Assembly (NCBI GenBank): GCA_016181165.1
Contig: JACOZU010000014.1
Location: 1 to 14,054 of the forward strand
From: Candidatus Woesebacteria bacterium
Lineage (GTDB): Bacteria; Patescibacteriota; Microgenomatia; UBA8517
DNA length: 14,054 nt
Direction: 5' to 3'
Translations under genes and position numbers: made by a program
Notes under the pieces: generated by a model
The model's input: only the letters and a program-made list of their open reading frames with translations
What the model was told of the DNA's origin: nothing
The model's database searches: none
In this document: piece by piece, positions 1 to 5,213 of the stretch
How positions within the stretch are numbered: the first letter of the stretch is position 1
How the letters are laid out: each line of letters starts with the position of its first letter

Positions 1-189
1 TCTTTTTTTGAAGTCCTCGGCCATCATCCGATGGTGTTGAGTATGGTCAACCCCACGCATTTCGCTATCTTTATGTTCTACTTTTTTTTTATCTTCGACT
101 TCAATAAGATCCATCCCACACTTGGGACAACTCCCGGGTTTTTCCTGCCTGACTTCCGGGTGCATAGGACAAATATAGGTTTTCTTCAT
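1..189 (-). CDS. Heavy-metal (probably copper) P1B-type ATPase, N-terminal part only
   Basis: Sixty-three codons run from ATG at 187-189 off the left edge of the window. The N-terminus reads KKTYICPMHPEVRQEKPGSC followed by PKCGMDL, the heavy-metal-binding domain (Cys7, His10, Cys21, Cys24) found at the front of many copper-exporting P-type ATPases. A His/Met-rich linker (HTQHHRMMAEDFKKR) follows and resembles the segment just before the first membrane helix of CopB-type pumps. The family pumps metal ions out across the membrane using ATP. The catalytic DKTG and intramembrane CPx/CPH motifs lie outside the window, so copper specificity is inferred. A GAAGGGAAG stretch just upstream can serve as ribosome site. 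It is the last visible gene of a leftward metal operon. A short stand-alone metal-binding protein is the alternative, but the linker argues for an ATPase. Confidence 0.85.
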   Translation of the reverse strand, partial: MKKTYICPMHPEVRQEKPGSCPKCGMDLIEVEDKKKVEHKDSEMRGVDHTQHHRMMAEDFKKR

Positions 190-191
190 TG

Positions 192-302
192 TTAGCTTCC
201 CTTCTTCCAAAGGTAGCGAGCTAGCGCTGCCAAAAGGGCAATTATCAAAACCCAGGTTATAAGCTCAAAAACCCCTAGACCTTTTCCCATGTGTGCAATC
301 AT
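192..302 (-). CDS. Small single-helix membrane protein (36 aa), unknown function
   Basis: This short frame fits exactly between the 495-residue membrane protein (18 bases upstream) and the P-type ATPase start (2 bases downstream). The product begins MIAHMGKGLGVFEL and ends in a hydrophobic stretch (LITWVLIIALLAALA) capped by RYLWKKGS. This is one membrane helix whose positively charged end is at the C-terminus, suggesting N-out, C-in topology. AGAGG lies 3 bases before the first ATG (302); the second in-frame ATG at 290 is an alternative start. The position directly ahead of the ATPase suggests an accessory subunit or assembly peptide for the pump, but nothing in the sequence proves this. I recognise no family. 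Support comes from frame, ribosome site and tight packing. Confidence 0.6.
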   Translation of the reverse strand: MIAHMGKGLGVFELITWVLIIALLAALARYLWKKGS

Positions 303-320
303 ATACCTCTAAATAATATT

Positions 321-1808
321 TTACACCCCACAGCGGGCACCGAAGGCGTTCTCGGGGATAAGATTTCTTGATGCTACCTCCTGGCCAATTTTCCCTGCAC
401 CAGTAGCAGAAGAATAATCTGCTCCTAAAACCTCTTCGGGATTAATATCTTCCCAATCTATCCCCTTAACAGCCTTAAGATACGTTGCAGTTGAAAGGTA
501 ATTCTGGGGAAACCAGAAGCTGTTGGCAACAAGAGCTGCGCGGGCGAGTTGCCCTTTCGATAATCCTTGAGAGGCTCCAAGTTCCAAAAGACCAAGAAGG
601 GCTGAACCATGGTTACAATCTTGATAAAAGGTCGAATTATCACAACAGGGACGATAAGAATTTTCTGCAAGTTCTTGCACCAGTCTTTCCTGCTCAGAAG
701 TCAACTTTACAAATTCATATTTATTAAAATACTCTCCCCCGTTTTCAGCCGTACCCAGTGTCCAACCACCGGTTGAAGCGAAATTAAAAAGATCATCTCC
801 TGCAATGGAAGACGCTTTGTTAATCTCGGTTTTGTTCGCAAGACCAAGCGGCCAAAAAACTGTTACCAAAAACCAGCTGTTTTTTTCATTAACTGTTATA
901 AACTCGTCGCTTTCGGAAGTTAAAAGTTGTTTTTGTTCTTGGGTCAATCCACCATCTTGAGCAAATGCACCTTCAATTTTCTGCCCGTCAATTACTCCTG
1001 CTTCAACCAACTTTGGCAACCAGTCTCCCCAACGAATGGATAAGGTCACACCCTCGGCAGGTAATACCTTAGCTCGTACTTCGTCAAAAATGGCATTTCC
1101 GGTGCTAGTTGTCACGCCAACCTGCCTTTTTGCATTCATGTCAAATCCGGTCGTTTTTTTGACAAGCTTTTCTGTTGCCAGCCTTAAAGAGGCCTCGTTT
1201 TTGATGAGCATCGTGTAAAGGTTGGCCAAAAGACCGAGCGAAAGGAAGAAAAAGATAATCAGATACCGGCCGTTAACTTTAGGAAGGCGCCAGCAGGAGG
1301 TCGTTTTGACTTTAGGGTCGCAAGTACTCTTATCCAAAGCCACAAGCGAACCCCCGAAGGCAAGGGCCATGACCACGGTTGAGGCTGTCCAAATCTCAAG
1401 TCCAGCAAAGGGAAGGGCGGTCAAGCCAGCACTCACCCCGATTAAGGAAAGCAGGAATGCTCCACAAATTGGGCAGGCCGCGCCAAAGCTTCCAATCAAG
1501 GCTCCCAAAAATGAGCCTCCTTGATTTTTTAAAGTAAAACGCGCACTTGCCCTAAAAAGAAAAATCGCCAGGGCAAAATTTAGGCCAAATAAGATAAGTG
1601 TAGTCGGTACCAATATCTTAATAGCGGCAAAATAAACTGGTTCGCCAGAAATATTATTAATTGTTGTCTGCAGGTTGGAAACTTTTAAAAGAAGCCAATA
1701 ATAGGCCGTTGCAAGTATTAGTATGCCAGCCAAATTAGTCAGCAAAAAATCAGGTCGGAAAACAAGTTGCCTCAAAAGAGTTGAGAATTTTTTAACCATG
1801 TCCTTCAT
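321..1808 (-). CDS. Membrane protein with intramembrane CPIC and an outer PCC...DCNHG domain
   Basis: Numbering starts at the ATG at 1808 (495 aa). I chose this start because GGGGGAG lies 6 bases before it; in-frame ATGs at 1829 and 1799 are possible. The N-terminal third has about five membrane helices (roughly 20-41, 61-86, 99-125, 127-154, 181-201). The third carries GSFGAACPICGAF (Cys112, Cys115), recalling the paired cysteines of mercury-transport and thiol-redox membrane proteins. The last 290 residues should lie outside the membrane. They contain FASTGGWTLG (343-352), then RPCC (386-389), DCNHG (397-401) and a Cys three residues from the end. These Cys and His residues suggest metal binding or thiol exchange. 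I recognise this as a conserved uncharacterised domain and can give no established function. Its start overlaps the end of the upstream Cys-rich gene, and a P-type metal ATPase follows, so copper or another soft metal is the likely substrate. Confidence 0.85.
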   Translation of the reverse strand: MKDMVKKFSTLLRQLVFRPDFLLTNLAGILILATAYYWLLLKVSNLQTTINNISGEPVYFAAIKILVPTTLILFGLNFALAIFLFRASARFTLKNQGGSFLGALIGSFGAACPICGAFLLSLIGVSAGLTALPFAGLEIWTASTVVMALAFGGSLVALDKSTCDPKVKTTSCWRLPKVNGRYLIIFFFLSLGLLANLYTMLIKNEASLRLATEKLVKKTTGFDMNAKRQVGVTTSTGNAIFDEVRAKVLPAEGVTLSIRWGDWLPKLVEAGVIDGQKIEGAFAQDGGLTQEQKQLLTSESDEFITVNEKNSWFLVTVFWPLGLANKTEINKASSIAGDDLFNFASTGGWTLGTAENGGEYFNKYEFVKLTSEQERLVQELAENSYRPCCDNSTFYQDCNHGSALLGLLELGASQGLSKGQLARAALVANSFWFPQNYLSTATYLKAVKGIDWEDINPEEVLGADYSSATGAGKIGQEVASRNLIPENAFGARCGV

Positions 1809-2327
1809 GTCCCTCTCCCCCACAACCATCCTCTATATCCCAAAGTTGGGCAATCTGCTCCGAGGTCCAGTTATGTTGAGTAATTAGGTATTTTGCTTGA
1901 CCTTCAAATGCAGTCCAACGCCAACATTTACAACAACACGGTCCTCCTTCTTGCGACATGTTCATAGCCTCATCATAAATCGTCTGTTGGTCGGCTGTTA
2001 AGACAATATTTTCCTGAAAGTCAAAAAGTTCTTTGGCTAAAGTTACTGGAATGTCATAAGGGTCCTGGGGAATAACCGAATATTCTGAATATTTCTCCAA
2101 TCCTTCAACTTGCTCCTGATATCGATGCAAATCCATCGCTGAACAACACGAGCCCTGAATATGTATATCGTCGCCATAAGATAAAACTGTTTCGCGTTGT
2201 AAGCCACAACTGCTACTTCTTTGTTCTGAAAGATAGTCAAACTTCTCTTTTGTACCAGCCTCTGCAACGCCCCAAATACCAAAGCCAGGGCTGGTAAGTA
2301 AAAAAATAGCTTATTCCTAAATAACAT
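1792..2327 (-). CDS. Cys-rich secreted protein, reading frame interrupted near its start
   Basis: The frame ending at 1792 is open back to a TAA at 2311-2313, but its first ATG (2136) falls in mid-protein. The frame before that ATG is clearly coding: it gives FLLTSPGFGIWGVAEAG, then a stretch holding SSSCGL, then IHIQGSCCSAMDLHRY. The real start is therefore further upstream. Either translation begins at ATG 2327 (MLFRNKL...) and shifts frame at the seven-base A run at 2300-2306, or it begins at ATT 2307. The shifted version has 178 residues, with a basic n-region, a hydrophobic core and a plausible AEA|G signal-peptidase site. The mature part has Cys41, Cys61-62, GGPCCCKCW (128-136), a Cys near 169 and a GHEGHG tail. 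It is probably an extracytoplasmic metal-binding or redox partner of the neighbouring pump. ATG 2327 overlaps the upstream stop, and the 3' end overlaps the next gene. I recognise no named family. Confidence 0.7.
2300..2306 (-). other. Homopolymer run at the apparent frameshift
   Basis: Seven A on the plus strand (seven T in the coding sense) lie where the frame opening with MLFRNKLFF meets the frame of the Cys-rich secreted protein. One extra T would join the two and give a normal signal peptide. This could be an assembly error, a true mutation or polymerase/ribosome slippage. Confidence 0.55.
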
Positions 2328-2712
2328 GTCTTTTTTTGTGCTTTCTAATGAAAAGGGCTCTATTGTAAAAAACTGCAGCAACAATAAGGACTACTCCAGG
2401 ACCCCATATCCGCCACCCACCAAAACCGGCTCCACCATAAACATAGCGTCCAATATAAAGAAGAATTGATCCCGTCACAAGAGTAATCAAGGGCCAAGGA
2501 TTTCTATGGTAACGAAGGTCAAGGGTAAACCCAATTGCTCCCAAAGAAATAAGCCCAAAGGAAATCCATCGCCAAAAAGGAATAAGTGCTCCCAGCCCTA
2601 AGTAAGAAAGCAGAGAGGCAGATCCAATCCAACATAGAGGGCATACACCAATACCACCAGCTCCAAGAATTGGAGCTAAAACTGTTGTCAATTTATTAAG
2701 AATCTTGCTCAC
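2317..2712 (-). CDS. Four-helix membrane protein with CPLC motif, MerC-like
   Basis: The 131-residue product has about four membrane helices (12-40, 44-64, 73-91, 100-117) and a very basic C-terminus (RKHKKRH), which should be cytoplasmic. The first helix contains GIGVCPLCWIG (Cys24, Cys27). A Cys pair inside the first helix is the hallmark of MerC/MerT-type mercury transporters and is also seen in membrane thiol oxidoreductases, so a role in moving soft metal ions or thiol electrons is plausible but inferred. The start is GTG at 2712, overlapping the TGA of a 16-codon leader ORF in a GTGA arrangement, so translation is probably coupled. No better start lies inside before the CPLC helix. It is the first large gene of the metal operon. 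No mercury reductase or MerR regulator is visible. Confidence 0.75.
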   Translation of the reverse strand: MSKILNKLTTVLAPILGAGGIGVCPLCWIGSASLLSYLGLGALIPFWRWISFGLISLGAIGFTLDLRYHRNPWPLITLVTGSILLYIGRYVYGGAGFGGWRIWGPGVVLIVAAVFYNRALFIRKHKKRHVI

Positions 2713-2759
2713 TTCTTCAAAGCTGCAACAATCATTTCCTTTGGCGGATACTCATACAT
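2709..2759 (-). CDS. Sixteen-residue leader ORF
   Basis: ATG at 2759 opens MYEYPPKEMIVAALKK and ends at TGA 2709-2711, which overlaps the GTG start of the MerC-like gene. GGGAAGAG lies 3 bases upstream and is among the better ribosome sites here. The frame is open for only seven more codons upstream before TGA. It may be a translational-coupling leader, a regulatory peptide or the tail of a decayed gene. I cannot tell which. Confidence 0.35.
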   Translation of the reverse strand: MYEYPPKEMIVAALKK

Positions 2760-2793
2760 TTTCTCTTCCCAGTTGAATTTTCATCCTTAAGAT

Positions 2794-2802
2794 ATTCTAC
2801 CA
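2794..2802 (-). promoter_or_regulatory. Extended -10 promoter for the metal operon
   Basis: In the minus sense this reads TGGTAGAAT: a TGn extension plus TAGAAT (5/6 to TATAAT). Transcription would begin near 2787, about 28 bases before the leader ORF. No good -35 hexamer is present, as is common for extended -10 promoters. It sits in the divergent gap with the HAD gene. I see no clear operator repeat. Confidence 0.4.
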
Positions 2803-2825
2803 CTACTCCATTACAGGGAATGGGC

Positions 2826-2831
2826 TAAAAT
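2826..2831 (+). promoter_or_regulatory. -10 element for a possibly leaderless HAD transcript
   Basis: TAAAAT ends 7 bases before the ATG at 2839, so transcription would start at or next to the start codon. No Shine-Dalgarno site is visible in the preceding 10 bases (TTAACTCC), which fits leaderless initiation. The -35 region is poor, so the call is weak. Confidence 0.3.
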
Positions 2832-2838
2832 TAACTCC

Positions 2839-3522
2839 ATGGCTAAAAAAATCAACTTTTCCAAGTTTAGCTATCTTATATCTGATTGGGATGGAACCCT
2901 TGCTGATTCGGTAAAGCCCTATACAGAATCTTACGTAAAAACAACAACCTCGGAATTTGGGACCCCTGAGGATAAAGCAAGAGAAATTTTTGCAAATACG
3001 GCTGGAGCACCACTTACAATGCAAATGAGATGGGCAGCCGAGGCTGTCGGGATTAAACTTGAAGATACCTTACCTTACGAAAACAAATTTTGGGAAAATC
3101 TCCGTGGCCTAAAGCCAGATATTATTCCAGGAGCCAAAAAGTTTCTGGCCATTTTGAAAAGAAGGGGGCTCAAAATAGCGGTCTGGTCAGGAACAAAACC
3201 AGACGTATTAAAAGAAAAAGTTAAACTTCTTTCTTTATCTTCCCTAGTTGACTACTGTATCGGAAATGAACCGGGTAATACAAAGGAGGTCAAGGGACCG
3301 GCTTTGTTCTTAAAAATTGCAAAAAAATTTAGAGTATCAGAGCAGGAACTAAGACAAAAGGCAATAGTAATTGGAGACGGAAGCGGAGATATGGAAGCTG
3401 GAAAGGCGGTTGGAGCAACAACTATTGGTATTGCAAGAAAACAATCTAAAGAACAGTTAATTAAAGCGGGGGCCGATATGGTTGTCGTGGATATTGAGGA
3501 GTTGGGAAGATTATTTAAATAG
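2839..3522 (+). CDS. HAD-superfamily phosphatase (phosphoglycolate-phosphatase-like)
   Basis: The 227-residue product has all HAD motifs. Motif I is DWDGTLADS, with nucleophile Asp16 and acid/base Asp18. Motif II is VWSGT (Ser117). A motif III lysine is likely within KEVKGPALFLK (near 153-159). Motif IV is VIGDGSGDMEAG (Asp180, Asp184), which binds Mg2+. The insert between motifs I and II is helical, as in the C1-cap beta-phosphoglucomutase/phosphoglycolate phosphatase branch. It should hydrolyse a small phosphate ester in the cytoplasm; the substrate cannot be read from sequence. The length is normal for the branch. It is the only plus-strand gene here, divergent from the metal operon and convergent with the His-rich gene, whose stop lies 1 base past its own. 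The start is the first ATG in frame and has no ribosome site. Confidence 0.92.
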   Translation: MAKKINFSKFSYLISDWDGTLADSVKPYTESYVKTTTSEFGTPEDKAREIFANTAGAPLTMQMRWAAEAVGIKLEDTLPYENKFWENLRGLKPDIIPGAKKFLAILKRRGLKIAVWSGTKPDVLKEKVKLLSLSSLVDYCIGNEPGNTKEVKGPALFLKIAKKFRVSEQELRQKAIVIGDGSGDMEAGKAVGATTIGIARKQSKEQLIKAGADMVVVDIEELGRLFK

Positions 3523-3523
3523 A

Positions 3524-4069
3524 CTACTGATATCGGATCTCAATCTTATCTCCGTCTTTCATCAAGTAATTTTCGTAATCCTTATTTTCTTGCCCGTTAA
3601 CTGTCATCTTGACAGTCCCGTTAGAACCATTACAAAATTCGAGAATACAGCTTGAGTTAAAAGTTTTACCCCAAATTTCAAAAAATTTACTAAGTTTGGT
3701 ATCTTCTTTTTTAACCAACCCTTCCATCTCCATATGAATTGTTCCAGTTGCATCGTGGGTATGAATCGGTTTATGCACTGCGCCAATCCCAATGTTGGCA
3801 GGCACTTCCTGCTTTTCGCCCTTGATAAGAATCTCAAGTTCGGGATGCCAATGTAGACCTTGGCGCGAAATGATATCTTCTCTCGAGATCTCTGGAAGGC
3901 TTTTGTAATACCAATAACCACCGCCAAATAATCCAAAAAGTGCCAATAATCCGACAGTCCAATTCCTTAGCCTCCTGAACGCTCCGCCTCTTTTTTGTTT
4001 CTCTTTTTCTTGTTCTCTTAAAATCTTTCTTCTTTCGTGTCTGGGGAGATCTTCTAGTTCGTCATCCAT
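3524..4069 (-). CDS. Membrane-anchored His-rich extracytoplasmic protein, unknown function
   Basis: The 181-residue product has a highly charged N-terminus (1-36), one membrane helix (about 37-55, WTVGLLALFGLFGGGYW) and an outer domain. The positive residues before the helix place the domain outside. The domain holds HWH (73-75), His99, HTH (103-105) and His112, then KFFEIWGKTF (128-137), Cys141, Cys146 and a C-terminal VNGQEN...DGDKIEIRY strand pair. The spacing of His residues suggests a metal site, and the two Cys could form a disulfide. I recognise the HWHPELEI / PANIGI / IHTHDATGTIH pattern as a conserved uncharacterised domain, but can give no function. It is the last gene of the long minus operon, 10 bases after the PDIDH gene, with no ribosome site. 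A copper or other metal role is possible given the operon beyond the HAD gene, but is inference. Confidence 0.8.
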   Translation of the reverse strand: MDDELEDLPRHERRKILREQEKEKQKRGGAFRRLRNWTVGLLALFGLFGGGYWYYKSLPEISREDIISRQGLHWHPELEILIKGEKQEVPANIGIGAVHKPIHTHDATGTIHMEMEGLVKKEDTKLSKFFEIWGKTFNSSCILEFCNGSNGTVKMTVNGQENKDYENYLMKDGDKIEIRYQ

Positions 4070-4079
4070 ATGGTCTAGA

Positions 4080-4613
4080 TTACAAGAAAAAGGAAAAAAT
4101 TAAAAGAAGAACAACTTGTAGCCACCAGTAAGTTTTTTGTTTTCTCGCATCAAGCTCCAGGGGAAAGTTTTTAAACCAATTGGAAAGACCCCCAGTGGCG
4201 GCTAAATCTACGGCCTGGTCAATTATCAGGTGTAAAAAGAAGGCTAAAACGAGTCCGCGTCCGAAAAGACTCCCGGACGAGGTCAAAACAAAAAAAGTTA
4301 GGATTATAAAAATTAGTTGAAATGTGGCGGTGTGGAAAATAAGTTTGCTGCGCTCGCTCCTGGTCTCGGCCAGAAGCTCGAGGCTCCCCCAGATATCCCT
4401 TTTTCCGACCAGATAGCTGACCCTTTGAGAGGTAAGCTCTTGCGGTTTAAGGAAAAAAACATATAAAAGATGGTCGATGTCCGGAAGAGACGTCCCCACT
4501 AAGCCCCCTAGCCAAAATGGCCAAGAGGAAAAAGAAAGGTACCCACGGGCAATTGAAATAAAAATAAAAAGGGAAACAAAAAAGGCAAAATGGACAAAAA
4601 TTTCTTTCTTCAT
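4080..4613 (-). CDS. Multi-helix membrane protein with LPDIDH motif
   Basis: The 177-residue product has about four or five membrane helices (near 7-25, 32-50, 93-112, 118-136, 163-177). LPDIDH (43-48) sits at the end of the second helix; His94, His128 and Asp132 (LHLIIDQ) lie in or near later helices. A PDxDH motif with further intramembrane His residues is characteristic of the YdjM/DUF457 group of membrane-bound, presumably metal-dependent hydrolases. The match here is partial, because the usual HRGxTHS motif is replaced by RSKLIFHTATF. A membrane hydrolase or lipid enzyme is the best guess; an uncharacterised family is equally possible. The start is ATG 4613, 23 bases after the acylphosphatase stop. 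The hydrophobic C-terminus runs to the last residue. Confidence 0.75.
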   Translation of the reverse strand: MKKEIFVHFAFFVSLFIFISIARGYLSFSSWPFWLGGLVGTSLPDIDHLLYVFFLKPQELTSQRVSYLVGKRDIWGSLELLAETRSERSKLIFHTATFQLIFIILTFFVLTSSGSLFGRGLVLAFFLHLIIDQAVDLAATGGLSNWFKNFPLELDARKQKTYWWLQVVLLLIFSFFL

Positions 4614-4636
4614 GGCCGGGCCTAATTAATTCTACA

Positions 4637-4915
4637 CTACCTAACGACTTCGAACTCGGAAAATTCACCTGTTCCCTTCTCCCAAATTACATCGATATGG
4701 AAGACGTTAGCCACGGGTGGCCCTTCCTGACATTTCCCAATCATTTTTTCAAGAAGTTTCTTTGGACCTTCGAAGACCGCCTCGACTCTTCCGTCGGCCA
4801 AGTTTCTTACCCAACCAGTTAGTCGAAGACCCTGAGCGGCTCGTACGGTCCAATCTCGAAAAAATACTCCTTGGACTCTCCCTTCTATATAGACGTGCGC
4901 CCTCACGGCATCCAT
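4637..4915 (-). CDS. acyP: Acylphosphatase
   Basis: At 92 residues the product is the normal length for this enzyme, which hydrolyses acyl phosphates such as carbamoyl phosphate and 1,3-bisphosphoglycerate in the cytoplasm. The phosphate-binding loop GRVQGVFFRDW (12-22) carries the catalytic Arg20. TGWVRNLADGRVEAVFEG (33-50) carries Asn38, which positions the attacking water. Both residues are intact, so the enzyme should be active. The start ATG overlaps the end of the MGMT-family gene by 13 bases, indicating translational coupling; no strong ribosome site is present. A later GTG five codons on would still retain the loop but is less likely. Confidence 0.95.
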   Translation of the reverse strand: MDAVRAHVYIEGRVQGVFFRDWTVRAAQGLRLTGWVRNLADGRVEAVFEGPKKLLEKMIGKCQEGPPVANVFHIDVIWEKGTGEFSEFEVVR

Positions 4916-5211
4916 ATGTGTTTTACTAAATTTACCCTTTCGCCTATAAAGCCAATTCCTTCTACAAGAAGTCTTCTTCTTTGCTCCTTTTCCCCATCAA
5001 AAGCGAAATTAGGAGCAAGCCGGCCATCCTTACTAACTACCCTATGGCACGGAACACGCGGTTTACCCTGAGCCTGCCGAAGGGCATGAAGGGCCCAGCC
5101 GATCTTCCTGGCGTCTTTTGTGCCCAGGGCCCTGGCTATCTCCCCATAAGTGGTCACTTTCCCTTTGGGGACCTGCTTGACGAGCCTATAGACCTCATCA
5201 AAAAAGCTCAT
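4903..5211 (-). CDS. MGMT/Ogt-family alkyltransferase-like protein, C-terminal domain only
   Basis: The 102-residue product consists only of the DNA-binding/active-site domain of O6-alkylguanine-DNA alkyltransferases. It has VTTYGEIARALG (19-30), the Arg-finger region DARKIGWAL (33-41) and VPCHRVV (53-59). Cys55 is the alkyl acceptor. Because Cys is present rather than the Trp of ATL proteins (PWHR), it may carry out transfer and not just damage recognition. Many small stand-alone homologues have no proven activity. Just before the active site, where the family normally has an Asn-Pro hinge, residues 44-51 read LRQAQGKP. This is the translation of a short dispersed repeat, so the hinge Asn is not obvious. 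The gene starts 2 bases after the CvpA-CAP stop and overlaps the acylphosphatase start. Confidence 0.88.
   Translation of the reverse strand: MSFFDEVYRLVKQVPKGKVTTYGEIARALGTKDARKIGWALHALRQAQGKPRVPCHRVVSKDGRLAPNFAFDGEKEQRRRLLVEGIGFIGERVNLVKHIWMP
5066..5085. repeat. Short dispersed repeat inserted in frame in the MGMT gene
   Basis: The plus strand reads ccctgagcctgccgaagggc, with complementary ends ccct/aggg. In the coding sense it translates as LRQAQG. From general knowledge, close variants (CCTTCGACAGGCTCAGG and similar) are scattered in many bacterial genomes, including CPR genomes, between and inside genes. I see only this copy in the window. It accounts for an extra segment just before the PCHR motif. 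Confidence 0.6.
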
Positions 5212-5213
5212 GG

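Noticed and set aside
1792..2136. Cys-rich protein starting at ATG 2136 (MDLHRY)
   Set aside because: Upstream in the same frame the sequence encodes CC and a signal-peptide-like stretch, so this start would cut a real protein in half.
2043..2384. A 113-residue ORF crossing the frameshift
   Set aside because: Only its start at ATG 2327 and first few codons look real; the rest is a shifted reading of the Cys-rich gene, and its upstream part overlaps the MerC-like gene.
4903..5211. ATL (alkyltransferase-like) protein lacking the acceptor Cys
   Set aside because: The motif is PCHRVV with the Cys present, not PWHR.
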